Positions 21,774 to 30,416 of a DNA stretch of 64,000 nucleotides are shown here, piece by piece. The DNA comes from Sacculina carcini. Lineage: Eukaryota; Arthropoda; Thecostraca; Sacculinidae. Position 1 is the stretch's first letter, and every line of letters begins with the position of its first letter. A program made the translations under genes and the position numbers. The notes under the pieces are model-generated. The model saw only the letters and a program-made list of their open reading frames with translations. It was not told the origin of the DNA and did no database searches. The stretch covers positions 7,318,501 through 7,382,500 of the forward strand of contig OU696575.1 of the NCBI GenBank assembly GCA_916048095.2. Reading direction: 5' to 3'.

Positions 21774-22009
21774 CGTCTTATATGTGTGAGGGGGACCGAC
21801 CTGGCTTGGTGGAAAGGCGACTGTGTATGATGAGTCTCTCGAGTGGCGTGCTTGTTGAGATTCTGAAAATCGACAGTTCGTCTGGGTTCACCCGATTTTT
21901 TAGGACAAACTACCATGCGATGACACCACGTTACTGGGGTTCCAGCCGGCACTGGTTCTATGACACCAATGCGGACATCTCTATCCAGCCCTGCCTTCAC
22001 AGGCGCCTG
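21774..22009 (-). pseudogene. pol: RT N-terminal segment of GYP-C between a stop and a frameshift
   Basis: Encodes QAPVKAGLDRDVRIGVIEPV, PAGTPVTWCHRMVV and [16 protein letters not shown]. It is separated from protease by TGA where GYP-A and GYP-B have Trp (PVHWQ), and from the rest of RT by a one-base loss in a C run near 21790. Confidence 0.82.
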
Positions 22010-22831
22010 TCAATGTACCGGTATCGGTATAGGCTTGTGATACGCGGTGGGGGTGGCTGAGGGATCCACCATTAACCGCATCGGAGGCCCAGACATAGAT
22101 GGTAGTAGCTGGTGTTCGCATGTATTGAATGTACTGGCCTTGTAATGTTCGCGCAACCAGTTTTCGAGGAACTCCCGTTTGTCTTTAGTACCTGAGGATG
22201 GTACATTCATTGGCCTGGGTGGTGGTTTCTCCCGGCGAGGACACTCACAAGATTGATCGGTTTTGATGTCAGCGTGGATGTCTGTAGTTGCGGAAGACTC
22301 ACCGATGGTCGGGAAGGAAGGAGAAACCAGGCCAAGAGTCATACATGCTTGCCGAGACAAAAACAGTTTATCAGTCGAGTCGGTGAAATAAACTAATTGA
22401 CGTGTTTCGACGAACTTGTTTGATGACTTTCCAGAGATGCGAAGTGCTAGCGCTCCCAGTATAGGTATGCTCTTATTGTTGGCAGCGACCATTTTCATGT
22501 TCACGCGATTGAGCTGAGATGTCGTGAGCCCCAGCTTCCGCAGTAGCTTTGTGCTAGCCAGGCCTGATTGGCATCCGGTATCCGCTGTTCCTTGATATTG
22601 GATAGTCGGTGTTGGTCGACTCATGGTTGGTGTCATTCCCAGTGTTCTTGAGTCTTCGGGGCAAGCCCGTACCGATACGGTCACTGTTGGTTGGGGATCG
22701 GAGGATCTTCTTTGAAATAGGCGATTATTTTCATCATATATATGATGATCAAGGATGCAGTTAATGCTCGGAATCACTGGATCGTCTATGATTGAACATA
22801 GGGCAGCGAATGTGTTATCAGAGCAATGCAC
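22010..22831 (-). CDS. pro: Zinc-knuckle end and protease of GYP-C
   Basis: This frame overlaps the end of gag and lies at -1 to it. Traced upstream it encodes the nucleocapsid cysteine cluster (CSHCGTHGHGG ... CKKCGKLQHFEKVC), and then a retropepsin site TADTGCQSGLAST with VAANNKSIPILG and YFTDSTDKLFLSR. It ends GPPMRLMVD ... PIPIPVH and the TGA before RT. Placing zinc knuckles and protease in the -1 frame relative to gag is usual for Gypsy elements using -1 frameshifting; a simple indel in gag would look the same. Unlike GYP-A and B, this copy has canonical knuckles. Confidence 0.82.
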   Translation of the reverse strand: MHCSDNTFAALCSIIDDPVIPSINCILDHHIYDENNRLFQRRSSDPQPTVTVSVRACPEDSRTLGMTPTMSRPTPTIQYQGTADTGCQSGLASTKLLRKLGLTTSQLNRVNMKMVAANNKSIPILGALALRISGKSSNKFVETRQLVYFTDSTDKLFLSRQACMTLGLVSPSFPTIGESSATTDIHADIKTDQSCECPRREKPPPRPMNVPSSGTKDKREFLENWLREHYKASTFNTCEHQLLPSMSGPPMRLMVDPSATPTAYHKPIPIPVH

Positions 22832-23796
22832 ATGTGAATGCGGCGCCTGATGGTTCGAGCTGTTACTCCGGCATACTTTTTCGAAGTGCTGTAGTTTCCC
22901 ACATTTTTTGCACGTGTGATTGTATGCCGGGCAATGGGCGGCTCGAGCTTGGCGACTTCCTCCGTGTCCGTGGGTACCGCAATGACTGCATGTGATGTTC
23001 TGTCCTGCATGTGGTGTCTTTGTTGCAAGAGACTGCTGCTGACGGCGGTAGCTGCTGGTCGATGACGTTGATGTGACATTGCGTGTATCTGACGGGCCGA
23101 TCTTATCCCGCTCTCTTTCGCCTCAGCGCGCTGTAGGGTTTCTTCCAATGACAGTCGCTGATTGGATAGGCTGAGTATGTCGAGACGGATGTCTTCATCA
23201 GCCAACCCACGAATCAAACAGTCTCGTATCATGTCCGGACTGTAGTTGACAGTTTGTTCGCATGAGCATTGTACTGTGAAGACGCAGATACTGGCCTGAC
23301 CACGTAGACGAGCAGCGAACGCACGGACCGGTTCTTCGTGATCTTGCTGCATTTGTTGAAGGTGGAGGCGAGCTACCATGGTATTCTCCTGGCGAACTGC
23401 TAGTGACTTGATGTTCTCCAGCACGACACGTTCAGTTTCGTCTGACAGACCTCCAAAATAACGGGATATATCACGTCTCAAGTCCTCCTCACAGCACTCC
23501 AAAAGCTGGAATACAACATCGCGTCCTTCAAGTCGAGTGGCCAGTTTATAGTCTTTCCATCGCTGAATGAAGTAGATCCATTCTTCCGCTGTTCCGCCAT
23601 GTGCAATAACAGGACGTTTCACCTTCTCAGCTTGTTGTGACACGGATGTCGTGGGCAAGGACTGAGGAGGGTGAGCAGAACGTTCGTGCATCTCCAGTAG
23701 ACGGAGCAATATTGACTCAGGTGTGGTCACTGGCCATGATTGACTGCAGCCTTCTACTGGATAGTTTATGGCTTCGACGGACTGTGATGTTGACAT
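22786..23796 (-). CDS. gag: Gag of GYP-C
   Basis: 336 residues from MSTSQSVEAINYPVEGC, with LLRLLEMHERSAH (aligning with the MQLHKKNVH region of GYP-A), GGTAEEWIYFIQRWKDYK, FQLLECCEEDLRRDISRYF, and VRAFAARLRGQASICVF. It then passes into the zinc-knuckle region, which is readable only in the -1 frame. The 45-base overlap with the next frame and the -1 offset fit gag/pro frameshifting. The start is the first ATG after the 5' LTR (about 30 bases), so the leader is very short. Confidence 0.85.
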   Translation of the reverse strand: MSTSQSVEAINYPVEGCSQSWPVTTPESILLRLLEMHERSAHPPQSLPTTSVSQQAEKVKRPVIAHGGTAEEWIYFIQRWKDYKLATRLEGRDVVFQLLECCEEDLRRDISRYFGGLSDETERVVLENIKSLAVRQENTMVARLHLQQMQQDHEEPVRAFAARLRGQASICVFTVQCSCEQTVNYSPDMIRDCLIRGLADEDIRLDILSLSNQRLSLEETLQRAEAKESGIRSARQIHAMSHQRHRPAATAVSSSLLQQRHHMQDRTSHAVIAVPTDTEEVAKLEPPIARHTITRAKNVGNYSTSKKYAGVTARTIRRRIHMCIALITHSLPYVQS

Positions 23797-23825
23797 TTCC
23801 GATTGAAAATAGTTATATTGTTATC

Positions 23826-24140
23826 ATAAATAAGTATCAACCATTTGCAGATGTATTTGTGAACATCAACAATGATAACAATATCTGAAAATATAGACAA
23901 ACATTGGTAAGTACAAGACGATTGAAAAGCGATAACTAATTCTTGGATTTGAATGTAAATTGAACAAACCAGTGAAAATGTAATTGATAATGCTATAGTG
24001 ATCCGATGACAATATCAATTACATGCAAATTAAATCCGGTGAAATACATACATAAACAGATCAACTCGCTAGTTGAGCAGAAAACCAAATATGCATCAGA
24101 CGCGTCACGTACGCCTAATGAGTAAGTTTATACTTCACTA
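23826..24140 (-). repeat. 5' LTR of GYP-C
   Basis: 315-bp copy of 18841-19155 with one mismatch. I do not recognise a tRNA primer site after it (the internal sequence begins GATAACAATATAAC). Confidence 0.95.
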
Positions 24141-24770
24141 GTTAATTGTTCCACTCGGCGACTGAGCTTACCAGCTAATCAAGTAATTGGTTATGGAGAG
24201 CCAACGCAAAATTCCAATGTAGCAGAGGTGAAGCAGGGCAGGGAATGTAAAACAGACGAAAGACTGGAAGTAATTATGAATAATTTGACTGCTACACAGA
24301 AATATAAAATTGCTCAATTGTTAGAACAAAATAAATATATATTTACTAAATCTAACATGGATTTGGGAAAAACTGACCTCATAGAAATTAAAATAGAGAC
24401 TGAAGTTAACGCCAAACCCATCAAACAACAACCGTACCGATAACCGTATAGCCAGCGGCAATTTGTAGAGGAACATTTGAACGAATTATTGAATGCTAAT
24501 CTAATTAAACCATCCCAATCACCCTGGGCATCACCAATTTTATTAGTCTCAAAGAAAGATGAATCATTCAGATTATGTGTCGATTATAGAAAACTGAACA
24601 GGGTCACAAAGAAGAGTGGATATCCGTTGCCCAGAGTCGATGATATATTAGCATCTCTCGGAGGATCAAAGTATTTCACTTCACAAGATTTAAAATGAGG
24701 ATATTGGCAGATTCCAGTACACAAGGATTCAATACCAAAATTTATTTCATTAACTTCATTGCCCTCAATC
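24141..24770 (+). pseudogene. pol: GYP-D RT fragment, 3' part
   Basis: Continues the frame of 18560-18840. It shows IAQLLEQNKYIFTKSNMDLG, KPSQSPWASPILLVSKKD, FRLCVDYRKLN, GYPLPRVDDIL and LGGSKYFTSQDLK, then GYWQIPVHKDSIPK, which are the N-terminal RT motifs of a Ty3/Gypsy pol. Two in-frame stops break it: TAA after QQPYR (24441) and TGA before GYWQI (24696), where homologues have Ser or Ala. The sequence degenerates after about 24770, before the catalytic box. Confidence 0.82.
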
Positions 24771-25965
24771 TATTCCACCTTGTTTTAACACAACTAATTA
24801 ATTAATTATCATAACCTAATATGATAAACATTAATATGCCTAATATGTGCGTCACATTTGTCTCCCAAGCACCATGTTTGACACATGTGTGCCGCATTTG
24901 TCTCACAATTATCCAAATTTATTTAATTGTACACTCGTTCTTGCGCACTATATATACCACCTATAAACCATCACTCTTGAACCTCTACAATGGCCGAACT
25001 GCGTAAACACTCTGCCAGAATCCACGAGAACCTCGGTTCGAATCCGTCCCAGGTAAATACTTTCATCATTCGTACATTACACTCTACACACAAATAATCG
25101 AAATCAATTAAATATATAAATTTTAATACATAAAATAAAAATATAATACATTAAATAAATACAATAAATGAATACATAAAATAAATTGATTCAAATATGT
25201 ATAGATGTCGCTGCTCCATTCACAGGTACCACCGATCACCATATATGGCACCACCGGACGACACCAAATGTTGGGTTAAGTATAGATGACCCCATCGAAA
25301 GGCAGGTTAGGTCAGGTATAGATGGTTGGGGCGTAAAGTGTGCAAAAATACCTTGCCCCTCCCCCCATCCCAAACTTTGTGCAAATATCACAAAGTGGTG
25401 CGGTCTACTACTTTCGTGTATTGTGTATTCGTCGCGCCACAGACGTAACATTCACGGGGTTCGACTTTTGTGACCATATTTGGTTATATCTGGTCGTGGT
25501 TGTTATATTATGTCGCTCATTGGCTGATCCTTGTACTTGTTGTTAAGTGTCTGGCGGGTAATCGGTGAGTTTATATAAGGCGGGTTTGTTGTCGAATCTT
25601 GGTCAGTATGTTCGTTGTAGTCTAGGGTTCTGCATCGTTAATATATTGTGCATTTGTGAATCGAGTTCTGCAGGTTACGTCCCGGGTCACAGAATCTATC
25701 CACTAAACCGAAACCCTGACCGCAGCAAAGTGTGCAGTATGATGATGTCCAGAATCATTCGAGTGATAAACACAAAATGGCTGCGCAAATCACACTTGAC
25801 ACAAAATCTCACAAATTCTCACTTCACTCTAAACCACACTGAAGTGAAAATCACTAAACACGTCAATTATCGCCAAGAATAACACGCGAGAAATTATGAA
25901 ACACTTGAGAACACTAACCACGTACGCTCGGTATCATGCAAGTGTAATGACTGACCATTGAAACA
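24771..25965. other. Non-coding AT-rich stretch with a tRNA-like segment
   Basis: No ORF with a recognisable product. It holds a Pol III-type promoter pair (24991-25045), and a GTTTATATAAGG box near 25570 followed by G/T-rich transcribed-looking sequence. At 25245-25275 minus strand ACATTTGGTGTCGTCCGG resembles an LTR-PBS junction, but no partner LTR is found. Confidence 0.45.
24991..25049 (+). ncRNA. tRNA-like sequence, probably a tRNA-derived SINE or tRNA pseudogene
   Basis: Box A-like TGGCCGAACTGCG (24991) and a perfect box B GGTTCGAATCC (25035-25045) are about 44 bases apart, as in tRNA genes. The flanks do not form an acceptor stem, so it is not an intact tRNA. Confidence 0.55.
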
Positions 25966-26384
25966 ATAGTCAAGACACTGTGACGTGGCGATGACGTCAT
26001 ACTTTCGTGTAAGGGCCTATATGAGAGCGGGATATTTGCCGTTTGCTGGCCAACTGTCGAAACTCGCTGCCCGTGAATATTTGGGGCAACTTCTCGCGGT
26101 GAATGCAACCACTCAATCAAATGTCGCAGCTCTACCCACCCTGTTGGCTCAAGAACACTTTTGCGCCGTCGGACAATATAGTTTACCACGTCGACAATAT
26201 TGCTTGCCGGGATTTGTGCATTATTGAGATAAATGATACCAGTGTTGGTGTCCAATCTCAGCACAGAACTCAATTGGAAATTATGAACTGTGCGTGTATT
26301 TTGAGCTGGAAGGTACAAGTTCGAGCCATATATCCGGCTATATAGATGAAGCAGGAGCAGCGGACTGTTCAGGACGCCAAGCAT
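25966..26384 (-). pseudogene. Unrecognised coding segment, copy 1
   Basis: Carries LSSVLRLDTNTGIIYLNNAQ, IPASNIVDVVNYIVRRRKS and VLEPTGWVELR, as in copy 2. The N-terminal part is altered relative to copy 2 and the C-terminus runs into flanking sequence. See 26540-27087. Confidence 0.5.
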
Positions 26385-26539
26385 TCATGTACTCGATCCG
26401 CTTCGCTTCGGCATTCACTGTAGGCTTGTTGAGAATTTGCTCTGGAGGGGATGTTGGTGTGGCCATGGTTCGACCCTGCATTTCATCATATGTGACTTGT
26501 GATAAGATAACTATCCGCTGGAAGGCGCTTAGTCAAGAC

Positions 26540-27087
26540 ATAGTCAAGACACTGTGACGTGGCGATGACGTCATACTTTCGTGTAAGGGCCTATATGAGA
26601 GCGGGATATTTGCCGCTTGTTGGCCAACTGTCGAAACTCGCTGCCCGTGAATATTTGGGGCAACTTCTCGCGGTGAATGCAACCACTCAATGGAATGTCG
26701 CAGCTCTACCCATCCTGTTGGCTCAAGAACACTTTTGCGCCGTCGGACAATATAGTTTACCACGTCGACAATATTGCTTGCCGGGATTTGTGCATTATTG
26801 AGATAAATGATACCAGTGTTGGTGTCCAATCTCAGCACAGAACTCAATTGGGAAATTATGAACTGTGCGTGTATTTTTAGCTGGAAGGTACAAGTTTGAG
26901 CCATATATCCGGCTATATAGATGAAGCAGGAGCAGCGGACTCTATAGACGGCTATATAGATGAAGCAGGACGCCAAGCATTCATGTACTCGATCCGTTTC
27001 GCTTCGCACTGTAGGCTTGTTGAGAATTTGCTCTGGAGGGGATGCTGGTGTGGCCATGGTTCGACCTTGCATTTCATCATATGTCAC
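26540..27087 (-). CDS. Unrecognised protein segment, possibly of a Polinton-type element
   Basis: About 184 residues on the minus strand. The best-defined part is RLDTNTGIIYLNNAQIPASN, IVDVVNYIVRRRK and EPTGWVELRHSIEWLHSP. This resembles, from memory, a conserved small protein of Polinton/adintovirus-like elements, but I cannot confirm it. Polinton ATPase and polymerase fragments lie just downstream on the same strand (27527 onward), which makes that origin plausible. No catalytic residue pattern, membrane segment or signal peptide is evident. Substitutions between the two copies have largely spared the central reading frame. Confidence 0.45.
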
Positions 27088-27121
27088 TTGTGATAAGATA
27101 ACTATCCGCTGTAAGGCACTT

Positions 27122-27526
27122 ATTATTACTTGGAAGAAAGTACACAGGTGATTATCGATTCAACCACGGGTATCAGGTGGGATATACATTTTCTGATTTG
27201 CACCAACACGCGTTGTATTTTCCTCAGTGACGGGCGTTTGTCACCAAATTTACGCAGTATTTTTTTATTTGGATAGGCGACGCTTTTGTTCCTATCCGAA
27301 CAAATAGAAAATGTAATACGTAAATCGGAAATATACCGAAAATATACGTTAATAGCGTATTATGCTAATACGGGCACAAATAGCCCGTATCAGAGCAGGG
27401 TCGTACGTGTTGAGAACGGCATTTTGTTGACGGTGTGTGAGACGCGGAAGTGATTCGATTGCCGGCCAACAGCGTTGCAACGTCGTCGACATGTTGACAA
27501 ATGATTAACTTGTTCAAATACATATG
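27122..27526. other. Non-coding stretch
   Basis: No ORF or repeat assigned. Short inverted motifs (TATTATGCTAATACGGGC near 27357, ATAGCCCGTATCAG) are present. Confidence 0.5.
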
Positions 27527-28237
27527 CTATTCATACCTCAAAGCGGGAAGATAAACTATTATAGGTTGTTTCAACACATTGCTACGCACACGTAGTCGGC
27601 TGTCAGATTGTTGAAGCAAATCCACTAGCAAATGAATGTACATTTTCTTCATTACGTCTCGATACACATCCATAATGCACCTGCTATTATCTGGCATGTA
27701 ATGCTGAGCAAATGCACGCATATGTGCTTGTCTCAAAAATTACGGAATAATACATAATAATTTGTATTGAGACTGATTGTTTGGTACTTGGGCGACTTGA
27801 GAAACGTGTTTTGGGTGACAAAGAGTACACTCATGTTGTCGTTACGCCACGTTTTCGTAAACATGTCAAGTACAACCGATCCTTCCACAGCATCCATTAA
27901 GTCATCGATAATGACCATACACCCATTTCCGTGTTTATGCTTGCTTGCTAATCGTTGAATTTCCTCATGTGATGGGCCATCACATGAGGAATTAAGGAGA
28001 TGCAGTACGGAGTGCCATACAGCCATGCCATGCCTCGTTAACAAAATTCTCAACTATGTGATCGGGTGCTTTAGTTCGGTGGTAATACAGTACATGGTCG
28101 GGGCGTCGAGTGAGACCATGGTCCGCCCGTGTCAACATGTCGACTATAAACTGACTCTTACCGGACCCTTAAGGACCGGACAAGATCATTGTGAACGATG
28201 TAACAAGACGCGTGTCAAACGTTTCCATACCCGCCAT
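27527..28237 (-). pseudogene. Polinton/Maverick packaging ATPase (FtsK/HerA-type), broken
   Basis: Minus strand, starting MAGMETFDTRLVTSFTMILS at 28237. Walker A is present as GP-stop-GSGKS; the Ser codon of GPSGSGKS has become TAA. Downstream are Walker B (GCMVIIDDLMDAV, near 27900), a SVLFVTQNTF segment and the C-terminal HLRVRSN-like block (SRLRVRSNVLKQP), typical of the genome-packaging ATPase of Polintons. A rearrangement around 27960-28050 disrupts the middle and a frameshift lies near 27730. A second copy of the N-terminal part is at 46230-46454 and shares the same Walker A stop. The protein would pump element DNA into capsids in intact relatives; this copy cannot be functional. Confidence 0.82.
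27961..27991. repeat. Perfect palindrome in the ATPase gene (15-bp arms)
   Basis: TTCCTCATGTGATGG, one base, then its exact reverse complement. The right arm is the natural coding sequence (PSHEE on the minus strand); the left arm is an inverted copy. Confidence 0.95.
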
Positions 28238-29069
28238 GCCGATGAAACAGATCTACGTTTAACTATAGGGGTATTATATAAAATATTTGATGTATATAGT
28301 ATTTTTCCTTATGTGCGTGTGACGTTAGTTTGGACGCCACTGAACGTTCTAGAACGTTCCAGTGGTTCGAGTAAAACGCGTGCGCTGATTGGCTGGCGCG
28401 TGTGTAGCGCCGCCTTGTAACACGTGAGCTGATTGGCCGCGACTTGAGCTGACTGCGGAGGCGTGTGTCAGCTGGTGTGTGTGAAGCTTGTCAACTGTTT
28501 TGCGAGCGGTCGAGCGGCATTTTGTTGGTGGCCTGCGCGTTGGACGCATCACTGCCGTGTCTGGGTGTACGCATCAGCGGATACTATGAGGACGTGTTCT
28601 TGTCGTGTGCGCAGGTTACCCGCACGAAGGTGACAGAGCTTTGCCCCGTTTAGCTTACAGTGCGACCGTTTTTGTGCTGAACATAAGCGTCACTAGTCAA
28701 ATACGCTCGATGTTTAATCGGATCATATAACAATCCTACAATTACCAACTCCGCACTCTAAATTACACATTCTAGATAGCTGACAAGAAGCAACAGCGAT
28801 AGTAGGAGCAACATTATATACGTCACCATCTGTGATCGCCACTTGAATGACACGCGCACGTATACACATCAACACTTATATATTAATGCCAACACATCTA
28901 GCACAGCTAGCGCAACACAACAAACATATATAACACTAACACTGTTAACATCAACCAGCACAACTAACACTAGCCTAATACAACACCACAAATACATAGT
29001 AATACATACAAATAAATAACGATGATGATGATGATGTCGGTCGGTCTGTCGGTCGGTCGGTCAGCCGGT
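28238..29069. other. Non-coding stretch with simple repeats
   Basis: 28238-28340 is the ATPase 5' flank, shared with 46455-46556 and containing a TATATAATACC-like box (minus strand). The rest shows no gene; 29013-29070 holds (GAT)n and (GGTC)n runs. Confidence 0.55.
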
Positions 29070-29774
29070 GAAACCGTACGGGAAGGTACGATAATCGGGA
29101 AGGACCCTGCGTTTACTGGAAACTAACCTATAAATTTTCACCTCCAACCGTAATTATTTGAAAATAGACCGTATTTTTGAATTGCCGAAAGGGGACTTTG
29201 ATGGTGGACCCAGACGCTTCTAACAGGGATCGGAAAGCGTTCAAGGAAATAATCTGCTGCGTGTTGTGTGTGTGATGCCGCGCATTTTTACTATAGTCTT
29301 GGTGCGCCCGTCAGGTGTGTTTACTGTAAAAGCGTAATTTTTGGAAGACATACAGACTAAATAAGAAATATAGCTGCCTGCCCCGAAGCAAGTCAGTTCG
29401 TCAGTCATATCGCCGAGAAAGTGTGATGTATGTATGCGCTGCATTTTTAGTGATGACTTGTAAATGACTGAATCTGTGTCACAGTATATTTGCCGAACAG
29501 GATTAAGGCGTTGCAGGAAAGAGTAAAGATATAGTCGGGCTTGGCAAGTAACAAAAACAGCAGGGATGATGTTCGTTTTAAGCGGACCGGCCACAGTCTT
29601 GCCTTGTCGATGCGAATACGTCAGCCTCCATACGACGTGCATTATACTGTCCCCCTGATTATCGTCAACCACCGATATGAGGTCACACACGGATACCTCC
29701 ATGCTGGGGATCCTCCAGCAGATCGTAAACACCACGCATGGAAGTGACGTATTCGGTCTTCCCCAATTTTGCGT
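29070..29774 (-). pseudogene. polB: Polinton protein-primed DNA polymerase B, C-terminal half
   Basis: Minus strand. It begins just after the motif-B region (LAQHAKLGKTEYV) and contains PAVFVTCQARLYLYSFLQRL and the catalytic motif C as IYCDTDSVIY (about 29469-29480). GDMTDELTCFGAGSYISY, SSKNYAFTV and KMRGI follow, and in another frame a C-terminal KRRVLPDYRTFPYGF. These are the hallmarks of family B, protein-primed polymerases of Polintons. Frameshifts lie near 29700 and 29255. The N-terminal half is at 34125-34417 on the same strand, displaced by a P element inserted within the motif-B segment. Confidence 0.85.
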
Positions 29775-29781
29775 GCTGAGC

Positions 29782-29804
29782 CAACGCCACCTAGATACAA
29801 GGCC
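29782..29804 (+). repeat. Left terminal inverted repeat of the P element
   Basis: CAACGCCACCTAGATACAAG then GCC; matches the reverse complement of 34094-34116 at 21 of 23 bases. Confidence 0.9.
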
Positions 29805-29880
29805 TTTCCATCCCCTCCCCATGGGGGGTGTTACGTCAGCCCATCCGTCCTAACCCTACCTGGGTATCACAGCTCGGCTA

Positions 29881-29999
29881 ACTCAGCTACAAACTCGGCA
29901 ACTCAGCTACAAACCGATGCTAATGACTCAGCTACAAGCCGATGCTAATGACTCAGCTACAAACCGGTGCTAATGACTCAGCTACACACCGTTGAAACA
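29881..29999 (+). repeat. Subterminal tandem repeat, 20-25-bp units
   Basis: Five units starting ACTCAGCTACA, three of them 25 bp long (...AACCGATGCTAATG). They lie 100 bp inside the left end of the P element, where transposase-binding sites occur in P elements. A perfect 16-bp palindrome (CTGATCACGTGATCAG, 30014-30029) follows. Confidence 0.88.
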
Positions 30000-30416
30000 C
30001 TGACGCTGCATCGCTGATCACGTGATCAGTTCGTTGTCAGTGTCGAGTGTCGTTGTCAGTTCGTCAGTTCGTGGTCAGTTAGTGTAGCGTTGCGCGTGTT
30101 TGTGTTATTGTTTGTATTTGTGGCGTTGCGCGTTTTGTGATTTTACGTGTTTTCGCGGTGTTAAGTGGGTTTGTGCTGTTGCGTGCATTATATTTTCAAT
30201 GCGGCGTAGTTGGTTCGACTTTTTTCTTCTAGTATTGTCGGAGTGAGAGGTAAGTCGACAAATTCATTTGCTCTGCATTTCATATCGTAATAATGACATT
30301 ATCCATCTCATAAAGATATTCTTACCCAATTGCTTGCGAAAATTCAAGTTGCGTTGTAATTGTTTGGTCTATTAAGGTTCAAGTTAAGGCTTTTATTATT
30401 GTGGTGTCCAGGAAAC

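Larger units (their letters stand above)
18841..24140 (-). mobile_element. Ty3/Gypsy element GYP-C (young insertion)
   Basis: Complete minus-strand element with 315-bp LTRs differing at a single base, the target duplication GTTA (18837-18840 and 24141-24144), a polypurine tract, gag, protease, RT, RNase H and integrase. It is related to GYP-A and GYP-B (CVDD RT box, same gene order). Near-identical LTRs mean recent insertion, yet the coding region has a stop and at least two frameshifts. Confidence 0.93.
25966..27121. repeat. Tandem duplication, 574-bp unit
   Basis: 25966-26539 and 26540-27121 align over their whole length at an offset of 574, with a small number of substitutions. Copy 2 has a small internal duplication of GGCTATATAGATGAAGCAGGA near 26950. 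Confidence 0.93.

Noticed and set aside
24991-25060. Functional tRNA gene
   Set aside because: Box A and B are present but the flanks cannot form an acceptor stem and no clean anticodon arm is seen.
25236-25290. LTR/PBS junction for another element
   Set aside because: TGGTGTCGTCCGG resembles a PBS but no repeat partner or gag is nearby.
29241-29822. Single uninterrupted Polinton polymerase ORF
   Set aside because: The open frame starts inside the P element's inverted repeat and is out of frame with polymerase near 29700; only part is authentic.
29881-29999. CRISPR-like repeat array
   Set aside because: Units are contiguous with no spacers, the sequence is eukaryotic, and the array lies at a transposon end.
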